Positions 25,084 to 38,220 of a DNA stretch of 64,000 nucleotides are shown here, piece by piece. The position numbers and the translations under genes were made by a program. How positions within the stretch are numbered: the stretch's first letter is position 1; every line of letters begins with the position of its first letter. The notes beneath the pieces are model-generated. The model was not told the DNA's origin, did no database searches, and saw only the letters and a list, made by a program, of their open reading frames with translations. This DNA is from Coriolopsis trogii (taxonomy: Eukaryota > Basidiomycota > Agaricomycetes > Polyporales > Polyporaceae), in assembly GCA_020543525.1 (NCBI GenBank), contig JAHYIO010000001.1, positions 3,596,001-3,660,000 on the forward strand. The letters are read 5' to 3'.

Positions 25084-27110
25084 GCTTGGGGGATGGGGCG
25101 GGGTGAAGGGCCAGTAGGGAGCGAACCAGACGAACCGGGAAAGAGTGTGTCTCTGAAGGAGTGACTGTCTGCTCTGCACACGAAACCGCCAGGGAACGCA
25201 GAGAGAGACGAGGCCCGGATGGTGGTGGTGGTTTGGGGAAGAGGGAAACTTGGGCTGTGAACGGAAGATCGCTCACGGCACCTTTCACGGTCACGCCGGC
25301 TGTCTGCTGCCGCTAGGCACTTGTCTCCATCACCGCCGCTGCGCTTGTCCGTCTCGGCGTGCTGCTCAATGTGGCCACAAAGACACACCACTCATCGCTC
25401 GTCTCAGTGATAGAATGTAACTTCAAAACGAGCAGTAGCACGCCGAACACCAGATCTCCGCCACTGCATGCGAGAGTACAGTGCAAAAGCGCCCGCACGT
25501 TTACGTTGCCATGCAGATATTGGAGGCAGTTTGGTCAGATATGCAGTACTTTGTGTTCCTCAATGTGCGCGACGGAACACGATCCTGCCTACGGTTTCCC
25601 CCGAAGACGTCCATACGAACGACATACAACTCCGATGAATTTATCCGTACCTTAGAAGTGACTCACAACATTGCCTGAGACATACGTATTGTTGGAATTC
25701 ACTCGGGAGCTGCTCAATCAATTGCGCTGCTTGTTGGACGCTGGAAGCCTATTCGACGGCAGCAAGCGAGCTCGAGGATAGGATCACCTCCACTTGTACT
25801 AAAATCCATGCCGCGTTCATGCGAGTCGAGTGACCCTAGTTATTGAATTGTGGTTGCGCACAATTATGCACCGCGGTCGGTAAGACAGCGTAATATCGAC
25901 GTGGGAGCAACGACCATCTGGTCGTAGAGATGACATTTTAAATCGGGAACGGCGAATGGGAGGTAGTCTTCACATGCACCTGCGGCAAACTCAGTACCAC
26001 GTTTCGCAAGCCTTCTTGATACCTGTACAATCTGACCATGGGTACCATGAGAGTAGCGCAGTAGCACGAAGCAAGCGTGCGTACGATTGCATTGCGTAGT
26101 TCGCGGAGACCCTTTCTGACGCACACTCGATATTACTAGAACCTAGCACAACGAGGTGATGTCCGAATAGACTCTGCCGTCAATTGCGACGTACGGGGCA
26201 AGCACGCGATTGCAGCTGAGCGGCACAAGAACGTCTGGTGAGAAGCGTCAGAGGGGCTGCAAGCCTTTGTGACGGTCTTCAATTGTGAAGGAGAGACATG
26301 ATCATTGTTCATCAATGTGAGAAATGGAGGACTTGATGCTCTATGGAAGCCATGAGGACAGAGTGGAGGGATGGAATACGAAGGGTAGACTTGATCATCG
26401 AAGACACGATGACGACTGTCGATGGAATGTGACTATCAGTGGGAAAGGGCGCATGGAGCAGGGTATGAGCAGATGACGACGAGCGAGCTATGATAGGACG
26501 TGTCAGCAGGATCCGGGAACGCGTTCGGTGCCCTGGAGGCTGCGCTGGAGGCCGGTCGACGGTCGGATGGGACATACGGGAAAAGAAGCAGCGGCCGGGA
26601 GAAGCTCGGTCCGTGTTGGGACTGCACGCCCGAACATGCTACGAGGGCAGCATATGGCCCCGGAGGCGCAAAGAGGAACGTGCGGGAGCAGGGTGGCACA
26701 GGAGGCAGCCAAGTCGGGGCTCCGAGGTGAGGCTGGACGGTGGCCAGTCGGCGGATCGGTACATGTATGCGTACGATGGCTTCTCCGGAAGACCGGTCAC
26801 AGGGGTGATGGATCCAGATGGTGCGAAGGCTAGAGGCCCCGAAGTGGTTCAGACTGGAAGGACAGCGCGGCGGGCATAGCGACGGGGCGGGCGGGGGGTG
26901 TCGGGGAGAGCGACGGCAAACGATGTGAGACTTGGAGGAGAAGCGAATCGATGAGAGCTGCGATGGTCACCGTGGCGTGGTTGCACGGGCGCCAAACCGC
27001 CAACGGTCAATGTTCCCACGCGAGGGGTCCGCCACCTGGCCTGCGCTCGCCCTCCTCTTCTTTCTCCTGCCCTTGTTCTCCACCCTCTCTTTCCTCTCTC
27101 TCCCTCCCCC

Positions 27111-27116
27111 ATATAA
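27111..27116 (+). promoter_or_regulatory. TATA-like element of casein kinase I
   Basis: ATATAA embedded in a long C/T-rich tract, typical of strongly expressed fungal genes. It lies about 70 bases before the donor of the putative leader intron. Confidence 0.45.
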
Positions 27117-27178
27117 CTCAACGCTCCCCTTCTTCCACCTCCTCGTCCACACCGTTCTCGACATCTCTGCCATTCCTC

Positions 27179-27535
27179 GTGAGTATCTTCCCATCCCGTT
27201 TTTTGTGCATCAGCATCTCTCTTCCTCTCCCTCCCGGCCTCGAGGTTGCCTCACCCTGCGGTGGCCTGCCACTCGGCCGGTCACGCTATTGCACGTAAAG
27301 ATCCTTGCCACCCTCCTTGGTCGCCAGCTCGTCCTTCTCAGGCCATGGGCTCCGTAGGCGGCTGCGCCGATGCTGTGCTGGGCGTTCCCAGGTCGCTCGC
27401 CTTTCAACACCCCGCACCCCTACCGCACCCTCCTGCCCTCTTAAACCCCCCCAGTCGCTTCTATTGTCTTCCATCTCTCTCTCCCTCTCCCCCTCTTACC
27501 TTTCTCTATACTAACTCTCGCTTCGCAATCCTCAG
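27179..27535 (+). other. Putative 5'-UTR intron of casein kinase I
   Basis: Donor GTGAGT at 27179, a perfect CTAAC branch site at 27511-27515 and a CAG acceptor at 27533-27535, 21 bases before the ATG. At 357 nt it is far longer than the coding introns. No coding potential; supported only by splice signals. Confidence 0.55.
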
Positions 27536-27556
27536 TGACTTCCCATTCCACTATCG

Positions 27557-28829
27557 ATGGCCGACTCGTCCTCTCACCGTCTTGACCTCCGTGTCGGTGG
27601 CAAGTACAGGCTAGGCAAGAAGATTGGTTCGGGTTCCTTTGGTGCGTGGCGTTATGACTGTTGCGAGGGATCTTCCACTGACACTGTGGTCATAGGCGAC
27701 ATCTACCTCGGGATCAACATCATCTCCGGCGAGGAAGTCGCCATCAAGCTCGAGTCAGTCAAAGCGAAGCATCCGCAGCTCGAGTACGAGTCCAAGGTCT
27801 ACAAGACCCTTGCTGGTGGTGTCGGCGTCCCGTTCGTTCGCTGGTTCGGGACCGAGTGCGATTACAATGCCATGGTCATCGATCTCCTTGGGCCGTCCCT
27901 CGAAGATCTATTCAACTTTTGCCACCGCAAATTCAGCCTTAAGACTGTCCTTCTTTTGGCTGACCAATTGGTAAGAACCGTCCATCGTCTCTAATCGCAT
28001 TTTCTCTCCATCGAGTCTTGGTTCTGAAGGGACGTATCCTGCGTAGATCTCTCGTATCGAGTACATCCACTCACGGAACTTCATCCACCGTGATATCAAG
28101 CCCGACAACTTCCTTATGGGTATCGGAAAGCGTGGCAACCAGGTCAACGTCATCGATTTCGGTCTCGCCAAGAAGTACCGGGACCCGAAGACGCACCTCC
28201 ACATCCCCTACAGGGAGAACAAGAACCTTACGGGGACTGCCCGTTACACTTCCATCAACACCCATTTGGGTGTTGAGCAGGCCCGTCGCGATGACTTGGA
28301 GTCACTCGCGTACGTCCTCATGTACTTCCTCCGTGGGTCCCTCCCGTGGCAAGGCCTCAAGGCTGCGACCAAGAAGCAGAAGTACGACCGTATCATGGAG
28401 AAGAAGATGACCACGCCCACCGATCTCCTATGCCGTGGCTTCCCTAACGAGTTTGGCATCTTCTTGAACTACACTCGCGCGCTCCGCTTCGATGACAAGC
28501 CGGACTACTCGTACCTTAGGAAGCTTTTCCGCGACCTCTTCGTCCGCGAGGGTTACCAGTACGACTACGTCTTCGACTGGAGCATGCAGCGTGCCATGGA
28601 CGAAGGCGCTAGCTCCAGCAACAAGGCCACCGCTGGTCGTCGCAAGGTCGTCCAGGAGGAAGACGATCAACACCGCCCCAGCGACAGGATGTGAGTTTCG
28701 GCGTAACTGAAGGTTCGCCCACCTTTACTTACTTCGTCCAGGCTGCGCTCCCACACTCGTCAACAGCAGGCCGCCGCAGGTCCTGTCGGCCAACGTGCCA
28801 TGCCGCGCCGTGGCGACGACAACTGGTAA
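27557..28829 (+). CDS. Casein kinase I (delta/epsilon, Hhp1/Hrr25-like), 363 aa
   Basis: Exons 27557-27641, 27696-27970, 28047-28690 and 28742-28829 (1092 nt) give 363 residues. Ser/Thr kinase acting in DNA repair, vesicle traffic and clock-type phosphorylation. Visible kinase landmarks: [15 protein letters not shown] (glycine loop), EVAIKLE (ATP-anchoring Lys), [12 protein letters not shown] (catalytic loop, the lysine-containing HRDIKP form), [12 protein letters not shown] (DFG) and the CK1-specific substitution for [24 protein letters not shown]. The C-terminal tail after residue ~300 is short and basic ([12 protein letters not shown].. PRRGDDNW). The short tail and strong conservation match fungal CK1 delta/epsilon rather than the palmitoylated Yck type, as no C-terminal Cys pair is present. 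Confidence 0.95.
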
Positions 28830-30194
28830 ACGAAACCCTCTGCTTGGATGAGGGTGACGTTGTTCTAGTACGTCCGGGTCCGACCGAGCATGGGGGGCGG
28901 GGGGCAGGTGCATAGGTGCGCTCGGTTACTGGTTTGAACGCCATCAATATGGATTCCTCGGATGTCGGATTGTTATCGGTCGGTCACGTCTCTCGCGTGG
29001 ACGGCATAGTGGAGGACGCTCAAGTCGTGGGAGTACGTGACGGGAGCAAGACGCGCAGGCTGTGGAAGGACTTCTGCGCAAGCCCAATCGGTCGACATCG
29101 CTTCGTCCTGACCGCGATGGACCCCAATGCGCTCTGCAACATTGGTCCATACATCCCGCCTCTCGTTGGCTCGATCTCTCGCAGACGCCCGCGATTCATG
29201 GTGCTGGCCTCAAGAGCTCGCACCCCTTCCCCTATCCACCGAGTTGCAAGGTTTTGTTCCGTACGGACGCTTTTTCTTTTCACGCCATCCATTGCGGCCT
29301 GCTCCAGGTTGTTTTCGGTGGCCGCCTCATCCCTCTCGCATGATATGTCTCCCCTCGCGCCGTACTCGTGATGAATGCCCCTCCCACTGCTGCATAATGA
29401 CTTCCTTGTCTCAAACTCCACATCACACGCATCATCACGCCTCCATCCACGATTCTGTGTATATATATTCACAACGTCCCTTCCGTACTCTTCCTAATAC
29501 TCCCACTGCACGCCCTACGCGTCATTCCTCTCCTTCAGTACCTTGCGTTTCTCCTCGTTTCCTCCTCTCATCGACCTCGTTACTGCCTCGTATCGCCTTG
29601 CTGGATCTCTCACTTTATCCTCTCTCCTCCACCTTTGCGGAGCTCGACACTGGACCTATGTCGACTCACGTTAAGGGCGCGCTGGAGAGAGAGGGCGCCG
29701 CGTCTGGTCCGGGTGGAGGTCGTAGGAGGGTTGGTGTTCAGTAGTGTGGAGAGCACGCCGAGCTCTTCACCTGGAGGGGGCGGTTGGTGGTCGGTGGTGG
29801 CCTAGATGGAGGAGGCGTTGTTGACCAGGCGCGGTTCGTCGTTGTACTCATAGTGTCACACTTACACCCACATAAAGTTGATATTCCCGAGTACCGAGTA
29901 CTACCAGAATCCTTGCAGTCTGTGACTCTCCGCTGTGTAGACTGATTCGTATCACGAGTAAATCATACATTTGTGCTATACTTCGATTGTGTGTCCCTCT
30001 AAGTGCGGTGATGGTCGGGGAAGTAGTATACGCAAAGAGGCTGGCTGGTCCATAGTCGCTGGATTGGAAGCGACGTGTAGACTTCGCCACGTGTGGCGGT
30101 GAGTTGCGATGATGCTTGAGCGCTCAGGCAAAGTGTACACCATACTCACCTCCACGTCGCGCGGCACGGCGCGTCCGTATTCCTTCCTCTAACG
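28830..30194. other. Intergenic between casein kinase I and COPI gamma
   Basis: About 1.4 kb. A plus frame at 29127-29744 (205 codons) has Ser/Pro/Arg-rich composition and no domain; I regard it as non-coding. C/T-rich around 29400-29600. Confidence 0.4.
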
Positions 30195-33100
30195 ATGTCT
30201 TTCGCCACGAAAAAGGACGAGGAGAGCGGCCTCAGCACGTACTACAACAATAAGACCACCGTCATCCAAGAGGCTCGCGTCTTCAATGAATCCCCCATAA
30301 GTCCGCGAAAGTGCAGGGCACTGCTCACCCGCATCGTCTACCTGCTCTATGCCGGCGAAACGTTCAATACCCAGGAGGCGACGACGCTATTCTTTGGGAC
30401 GACGAAGTTGTTCCAGCATAAAGACGTACGTTTCCTGTCGTTCTCTCGTTCGACATCAGTACCCACATGCGTTCGTTCGGGATGACAGAGTGCACTCCGT
30501 CAAATGGTCTACCTTGCGATTAAGGAGCTCGCGACGACGGCAGAGGACGTCATCATGGTAACAGCGAGCATAATGAAGGACATGCAGCCCAACTCGGAGG
30601 TCATCTACCGTCCGAACGCCATCCGTGCCCTCGCCCGGATTATCGACGTGAGTGTTCCACTTCTTCTCTCTGCTGGATGTCGGGAAAGGAATGCGAAGTT
30701 GAAGACCGATCCAGCCGTCCATGGCCCAAGGTGTCGAACGGTTCTTCAAGGCCGCCATCGTGGACAAGAACCCGTCGATCTCGTCCGCGGCAGTCGTCTC
30801 CGCCTACCACCTCTTCCCGGATGCGAAGGACGTCGTGAAGCGGTGGGTGAACGAAGCGCAGGAGGCTGTGAACGCCAAGTCGTCGTCGTCGTTTTTTGGC
30901 TCGACCTCTTCGGGGAGTGGGGGGTACCTCGGCGGCTGGGGCAGCTCGTCGTCGAGCTCGAACTCTGGCTACCAGACGATACCGTCCACGAGCTACATCA
31001 CGCAGTACCACGCGCTTGGGCTGCTGTACCTCATCAGGCAGCAGGACCGGATGGCGGTGACGAAGATGATCCAGCAGCTTGGTGGAGGTAAGAACGGGGC
31101 GGGCACGACGCTGAAGAACCCGCTGGCGCTCTGCATGCTCATCCGGTACGCCGCGAAGGTCATGGAGGAAGACCCGAAGTGCGTGGTTTCTATTCTCGAT
31201 GCAGGTTTTATCTGCGCCGTGCTGATGTATGTGGCTCGGGTTGCAGCGTTCAGAGACAGATGCTTGACCTCTTAGAGGGCTGGCTTCGTCACAAGAGCGA
31301 TATGGTCAACCTCGAGGCTGCGCGGGTGATCTGCGAAATGAAGAACGTCACGCCGACGCAACTGACGCGTTCAATTGCTGGTGAGTCTCGTTGCCTTGCA
31401 TTGGGTCATCCACGCTGATCAGCCTGCGATAGTTTTGCAACTCTTCCTCTCTTCGCCAAAATCCACGCTCAAGTTTGCGGCTACGCGGACGCTCGCTGCT
31501 CTCGCTGTCACCCACCCGTCAAGTGTTGCGGCTTGCAACATTGACCTGGAGAACCTCATTTCCGACCCGAACCGCAGCGTCGCGACATATGCGATCACCA
31601 CTTTGCTCAAGACTGGCAACGAGGCGTCTGTCGACCGTCTCATGAAGCAGATCAGCGGCTTCATGAGCGAGATCAGCGATGAGTTCAAGGTCATCATCGT
31701 CGACGCCATTCGTTCGCTCTGTCTAAAGTTCCCCGCCAAGCATGAGTCGATGCTCGCCTTCCTTTCCGGGGTGCTCCGCGACGAGGGAGGGTACGACTTC
31801 AAGCGCGCCGTCGTCGAGGCCATGTTCGACATGATCAAGTTTATCGCCGACTGCAAGGAGCAGGCGCTTTCACATCTGTGCGAGTTCATCGAGGACTGCG
31901 AGTTCACCAAGCTGTCCGTCCGCATCCTCCATCTGCTGGGAGTCGAGGGCCCGAAGGCGCCGAATCCGACCAAGTACATCCGGTTCATCTACAACCGCGT
32001 TGTGCTTGAGAACGCGACTGTGCGCGCTGCCGCTGTGTCGAGCTTGGCGAAGTTCGGGTTGAGCGACATTGATGCGAAGCTCGGCAAGAGCATACATGTG
32101 CTATTGAATAGGTGTCTGGACGATGTCGATGACGAGGTCCGTGACCGCGCTGCACTTTACCTCAAAGTGTATGAGGAGCCGCCCCTCATCCAGCCTTACG
32201 TCAAAGAAGGTGAGTCGGTAGTCGAAGTTTTGAACGCATGTGTGCTGACTGTTACTCCAGAATCCATCTACTCTTTGTCTGCATTGGAGTCGCAACTCGT
32301 TTCGTACATCAGCAACGCTGAGGCTCTGGACGAGCCGTTCGACGTGTCTGAGATCCCGAAAATCAGCAGAGCACAGGCTGCAAAGGAGGCTGCTCGTATG
32401 TGCCTATATTCTCTGCTGTGAGATCTGTGTCATGACAGATTATTGTATCAGGCCCGAGCGCGTTGGACACTATCGGCGCGCCATCGTCGTCCAAGGCTGC
32501 CACCCCTCCCCCTCCTACGGCCGCAGAGACCCAGTCAAACTACGCCCAGCAGCTCGCAGAGGTCCCCGAGTTCAGCTCGTACGGCCCTGTCCTCAACAGC
32601 AGCGTCAAGCCCGCTCCTCTCACGGAAAGCGAGACAGAGTATCAGGTGTCTGTCGTCAAGCATATCTACAAGGAGCACATCGTGTTCCAGGTAAACCCTG
32701 AATACCTCCTCCCGCACTAGCACATGCTAACTACTAACTATCACAGTTCAACGTGTCGAACACCATCCCAGACACCGTCTTGGAGCAAGTGTCGGTCATC
32801 ATGCAGCCGCAGGCCGACTCCGGCCTCACGGAGGACTTCATCATCCCCGTGCAATCGCTTTCGGCTGCGACGTCCCCGGGGATCGTATATGTTTCGTTCA
32901 CGCGTGATACACCAGAGGAATACGTCATGGCTTCCTTTAACTGTATCCTCAAGTTCGTCAGCAAGGAGGTGGACCCGTCGACGGGCGAGCCCGAAGAGGA
33001 GGGCTACGAGGACGAATACTCGCTCGAGGACACGGAACTCGCGGCTGGCGATTACATCGTCCCCAGCTACGTCACGTTTGCGTCAGAGTGGGATCGTATG

Positions 33101-33450
33101 CGCAGCGGGGTGTCTCTCACCGAGACGTTCTCGCTGCCTGCCATGGAGTCTCTCAAAGGTATGTGCTTTGTTGTCCCCCTGTGTGCGAGGACTGACGGTT
33201 GTTCCTTGCAGCCGCGTGCAACTCGGTCATTGAGATCCTCAACATGCAGCCCCTGGGCGGTTCGGAGGAGCCGCAAGCCCCGGCTATACACACACTGCAG
33301 CTGTCTGGCCTCGTTGGTGGCGGAGGGGGGAAGGTGCTCGTGCGGTGCCGCATGACGTACTCCAAGGCCCAGGGCGTGACACTCGAGGTCGGCGTGAGGG
33401 CGGAGCAGCAGGCAGCGGCAGACCTGGTCATTGCGGCGATCGGTGGTTGA
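30195..33450 (+). CDS. SEC21: Coatomer gamma subunit (COPI)
   Basis: Subunit of the COPI coat that binds Arf1 and dilysine cargo on Golgi-to-ER vesicles. Start [20 protein letters not shown] at 30195. The N-terminal adaptin-like HEAT trunk includes [20 protein letters not shown] and [11 protein letters not shown] spliced to [14 protein letters not shown], then [20 protein letters not shown] and a long exon 31430-32210 ([19 protein letters not shown]..). A Pro/Ala-rich hinge (~32470-32560) leads to the appendage domain: [57 protein letters not shown], and a TBP-like end [11 protein letters not shown] .. LVIAAIGG. A Ser/Gly-rich insertion near 30880-30965 is unusual for the trunk. About eight short introns. 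Identification is firm. Confidence 0.95.
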
Positions 33451-34805
33451 TGTTTGTATCTGTATCTCTGGATGTTTATGTCAATAAGGAGGTTAGATGT
33501 GTATTCGGTTTCTATCCTGCATTGCGAGTCTGGTGCATGGGCTCTTGGTGCAAGTGGTCGCTCGCAACGACATTGTAACTCAACGCAGAGTACGCGCATG
33601 TCTCTCGCGCTGCTTCGCTATATACGGAGGCTCCGACGCTTGCGACTTCAAGCTTCAAGCTTCACTGGCGGGAGCGACCAAGGGGATCGGCCATGTATGT
33701 TCTCCAGACTCCCCGAACTGTATTCTGGGTCTCGCCGAGAGTGTTACATCGCCATCCATATGTATTTACATATAGCAGCTACATATGTCTATTATGCTAT
33801 AGTGTACCATACACTGGTTGTCGTGTTGTCGTGTTGAACGTATCTCTTCAAGTAGTGTAGGAATGATGCAATCTATCTGCCAAGAGGATTGTAGACCTGG
33901 TTCCCGGGATAGATGTTTGACTTCGGCCAAGATGCTCGGCACGCTCGATCGGCTTATAAGGCACCCACCTGCAGATGGGGTCAGGTCTCCTCCTTTTCGA
34001 CGACCATCAACGCGTTCGCTATGCCCGTTGTGCGTCATCCCAATTCTATCCTAGCCTTCGAGATCCGTGCGATGGGTTTTGTTTCGCACATCGAAATAAT
34101 GCATGAAAGAATGCCGATGGGAGACAATGCCGCTGAACGGACGCGGTCACGTGTAGCATCCGCAGATTTGTACGCCCTGTGAGTTCGCGCAGTGTACTTT
34201 TGGCAGTTCATGATTGACATGGGAGGAGAGAGGAGTACTAAACATGGGTGCAATTGATAGGCAACTGCTTTGCTCACTGATACTGATATCACTCGATGGT
34301 TCTCTAGGAATAGGGAGGCACTGTGTTTGCCAATTCGTCCAGACTTTCCAATTCACGCCAATTACATTGACCGGTGATCTGCGGGTGTCGTTGGCGGCGT
34401 TGGAGTGCCGTGGTGAGTGCCGTGGTGAGTGCCTTGTGTTTCCCGGACTGGTCGAATCGTTCAACTCTGCTGCGTGGCTACAAGAGACTCTCTTGATGCA
34501 CCTGTAGGAGTTCAGGGGCGAAGGAGAGACAGGACAGGACAGGAAGCGTGGACACAGTGGAAGGAGGAAGCGCAGTGGGGAAGCGACCACTCTGATACTG
34601 GGCGCTTCGGACTAATCAGTGGCCAAATATAGCAGGAACGCGCTGTTACGCGCCGGGACGTCAGGAAGACCGCAAGGCGATGGCTCGCAACCTACTCTCT
34701 TGACATCCACCACCATCTCTTCTTCCTCCTTCTCCTTCTCTCACTGGCCCCCACGTCGCTCTCTCAAATCGTCCTGGCCTTCCTCCGTCCTTGTTTCTTG
34801 CTCTG
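33451..34805. other. Intergenic between COPI gamma and Mg transporter
   Basis: About 1.35 kb without a recognised gene. Holds a CTTCAAG tandem near 33649-33664 and the GTGCCGTGGTGA tandem listed separately; a pyrimidine-rich stretch just before 34806 looks like the transporter's leader. Confidence 0.45.
34404..34440. repeat. Short tandem repeat, ~12-nt unit, three copies
   Basis: Unit GAGTGCCGTGGT repeated nearly three times in intergenic DNA. Probably a replication-slippage repeat with no evident function. Confidence 0.6.
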
Positions 34806-37305
34806 ATGCCTCGCGAGAACAGCTTCAGCGACTCCGAGGGCCGCTCCCTCACGCCAGACCCTGAAGAGGCCTTCGCATCCTCCCCAGTCTATGACGGCCC
34901 AACTGCAGAACGGTTGCCAGGTGTCCGACCATCTTACGAAAACATGCAATCTGCGCCAGCTATCGTCGAGCAACATGGCCCCTACCATCCCCGTCCCTCG
35001 GGCCCGACATCCCCCCTCACTCGTGTCATGTCCTCGCACAGTGCACAACGCCCGACATTTGCCACGCCCAAGGACAGATTCCGCGCTACCGTACGCAAGG
35101 TCATGGCTATGCGCCGCACCTCTACTCTCATGACCCGTCGAGGTATCGGGGCCGAACCTGGTGTGGATCCCCGCCGTGCCTCTGCCTATGTCGCCTACGG
35201 TCATATCCGCCAGCAATGTCTCATCGAGGTCAACGACTACTCCACCATGCGCACCAGCTTCGGACGCATGACTAACGCCGAGTTCATCCGGCTCCTCGCG
35301 GACTCTGGTGCAAGCCATCGCGAACCCTGGGTCAAGGTTCGATGGATCAATATAGGCGGTATAAGTTGGGATGTTATCAGCGCTTTGGCGCTCAAGTTTG
35401 GTGCGTATCACCGTTTCAGCGACCGTGTTCCCTTCCCCCGCGCTATCACCTGTCAACCTTGCAACTGAATGTTATGTGGTGTACACACAGACCTCCACCC
35501 CCTTGCCCTGGAGGATGTACTGCACCAGCGTGGTCATGCGCGCTCAAAGGTCGATTACTACCCTCAGCATATGTTCTTGCGTATTCTCAACCACACGCTC
35601 GCGAGCGATGACGACAACTCTTCCTCCTATTCACACCTGCCTCGGTCAGAATCGCCCACGAACATTGGCGATGATGATGATGACGACGACTCAGAGTTCC
35701 AGCTTGGAAAAGTCGTGGAAGGGGAAGGGCAATACGATGTCGATGACGAGAGGACCATGTATGGGAGCGCTAACGTCTCGCGGCTCAGCACCATGAAGCA
35801 TGCGTCGACCATTCGGCGTCGATTCGGACGTCGTGATGTTGAAAGTTCCACTCCTGTCAACAACCGCTTTGCAGAACTAGAAGAGAACGGCAAGGCGCAG
35901 AAGAATGCACGGAATCGGAAGCTCGTTCGCGAGCTGAAGCGCGGCGACAGGGTGAACGTGAAGATCCAGCCAGTGTGTCTATTCCTGTTCAGGGACGGGA
36001 CAGTTATTTCGATTCACAAGGGTGAGTGATTTCGCATTTATTTTGGTATCGATAGCTGGGGGAAACTGAGACAAAGTGGCTAGATAACACTCTAAACATG
36101 ACGGCCCCGATCACGGAGCGTTTGCGGCAACGTGATACTGGTTTGCGCACCACGGCCGATCCGTCACTATTGATCCAGTCATTGATCGACATAGGTCAGT
36201 ACAGTTGGTCACATTGCAAGTGCACGAGAGCCCTTACCTTCTTTCACGCTCGCACATTCAGTTGTTGACCAAGCGTTGGAGGTTGTGGAGGAGTACCAAG
36301 GCAGGATCTTGAAGATTGAACAGGCGGTCTTGCTCAAACCGAGTATGAAGACCGTCCGCAGACGTCAGTATATGCGTTCGAACGACAGCTTTAACTGTTA
36401 CTGAAGTCGTATATAGTTCATATCCTCCAGGGTGACCTGATTCTACATAAACGGACGCTGGAGCCAATCAAGACAGTCATCTACGGTCTTCGTCGGTATG
36501 ACCTGGACCGTGTCATGGCCTTGTATGAGCACGTCGACCCGAAGATGAAGATAGAAGGCTATATGAGTCATAAGGCCAAGATATACCTCGTACGTCGAGG
36601 TTTTCAGTTCTCGAGAGCGTACAACAGACTCATGATCTGGCCACATTCGACGTAGGCTGACGTCCATGACCACATGGAGTACATTCTGACCAGTTTAGAC
36701 ATGATCGCGGGCATCACTGACAACCTGATCAATTATACGTTCAATGTAAGCACTCTGATAGACTGACCGTTTGTGTTCGTCTGACCGCTCTGCAGATGGC
36801 CTCATACGAGATGAACGAGGTCATGTAAGTAGTGTCTCCGTGTTTTAAACATGCTCGCGACTGATCTCAACGTGCGCAGGCGTCGCCTTACCCTCGCCAC
36901 TATCATCTTCTTACCATTAACCTTGCTCACCGGTTACTTCGTGAGTATCATCTCGGATTGCTCACTCTCGCAATCGCTTACCACATATCCTTCTGCAGGG
37001 TATGAACTTCGAAAACATGTGGTCTATAGGCCACGGCCACAGCGACATAATGTGAGTCGTTCCTTTCTGTCGTCCGATGCGCTGGCTTATCTCGTCTTCC
37101 CGTGCAGATTCTGGGAGATCGCGATTCCTGTCATGGTCATTGTCATACCACTCTTCTTGTTCAGCGATTTCAAGCGGATGGCGCACTATATTGAGAAGAG
37201 ACTGAAGAGGCGCAAGATCACGAAGGTACGCGGCTTGTGGGGGTTTATATACACGGCAATCACTCACTGTGGGCGTGACCTTCACAGTCGTACAAGCGGT
37301 CGTGA
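34806..37305 (+). CDS. CorA-type magnesium transporter (Alr1/Mnr2-like)
   Basis: ATG 34806 (MPRENSFSDSEGRSLTPDPE). A ~150-residue Ser/Thr/Pro-rich cytosolic tail precedes the CorA funnel domain (VKVRWINIGGISWDVISALA, DLHPLALEDVLHQRGHARSK, DYYPQHMFLRIL). An acidic insert of about 80 residues (GDDDDDDDSEF, 35670-35720) interrupts the funnel, as in fungal Alr1/Mnr2 proteins. Long helices follow (VVDQALEVVEEYQGRILKIE; DVHDHMEYILTSLDMIAGIT), then TM1 RRLTLATIIFLPLTLLTGYF, the GMN selectivity motif (GMNFENMWSIGHG), TM2 FWEIAIPVMVIVIPLFLF and a basic tail RRKITKSYKRS. About nine introns; stop TGA 37303. Mg2+ uptake at the plasma or vacuolar membrane is the family role; which membrane cannot be read from the sequence. 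Confidence 0.92.
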
Positions 37306-38220
37306 ACTGGCCTTGCCCGCTGAAAGACAGGGCCCTATCTATACATGGACAAACTTCATATTCAAGTTGGTTGTCAAGAGCTGGGCGGATTGTCATTGTC
37401 ATGTTTAACGACCCTCACGACACTCTTTTGCATACTTGTTGCACGGGCGGGGCTGGCTGGCTCCTGCCATCGTCTTCCTTTCCTCTATATTCCCCTGTGC
37501 TCCGATGGACCCTACTGCGCATCTGATAGATACCGTACAATCTTGCTCTTATACTGACAAATCTGGAACCTTCGCTGACCTGCTTATCCGCTGACGTGCA
37601 CCTAATCCTTGCCTCACGCAGTTTATGACTACATCTGTCCTTCGTCTCCCCTATCCGCTCGTTGCTGTGTTGTTTGTTGTCCATGTGAATATAGCGGTAG
37701 GATTCGGTGATTTGATGGCCCCTACGGAGAGGGCTCGGACTACGTAGCGGACTGGCTGTGTGGTTACTGAGGTTGCTGCAGCTGTGCACTTGATCACTGA
37801 TTCAATATATTACCTCTTGCCACTCCAGTCAGTCACCATAGGGAGTGATTCGATCCAATATCAAGACACACTTCCGACATTGAATCTTTCATTGACACAA
37901 AGATACATCGTCCTCACAGTTGCATCGTCCGGCAGCACATGTATACGTCGTCGCATGTGGTAGGTACTGTCAGGACTAGTAATCGAACCACCAGTATTAT
38001 GGCCATGGCGCTAGCGCTGCTCTCCGTCGCCTCGTTTCTGCTCCTCTACCACCATTTCTCCGGACCCGCGTTCACGGTCTTGCACACTCATAGCCCTCTG
38101 TGTTATCTAGTAGAGTGTTACAAGGTAACTAGCATGATCTTGATGGCAGGAATGCGCGCTCAGGCTACTCCAGTTACGACAGCCGGTTCGCGAAACCACC
38201 AAACAAATCATGACGGATGA
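37306..38220. other. Intergenic after Mg transporter
   Basis: No gene recognised. A plus frame at 37939-38220 contains a signal-like stretch (MAMALALLSVASFLLLYHH) but is followed by unconvincing sequence; I do not call it. Confidence 0.4.

Larger units (their letters stand above)
25084..27556. other. Large divergent intergenic region (chitin synthase / casein kinase I)
   Basis: About 2.4 kb between the divergently transcribed chitin synthase and casein kinase I. Frames at 25864-26124 and 26490-26879 have no recognisable domain. The last 550 bases are pyrimidine-rich and contain the casein kinase core promoter and a leader intron (listed separately). The rest shows no tRNA, repeat or gene I can support. 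Confidence 0.45.

Noticed and set aside
29127..29744. 205-codon plus-strand frame downstream of casein kinase I.
   Set aside because: Ser/Pro/Leu-rich from a C/T-rich tract, no recognisable family.
33649..33664. CTTCAAG direct repeat as a regulatory element.
   Set aside because: Only two adjacent 7-nt copies in intergenic DNA; expected by chance.
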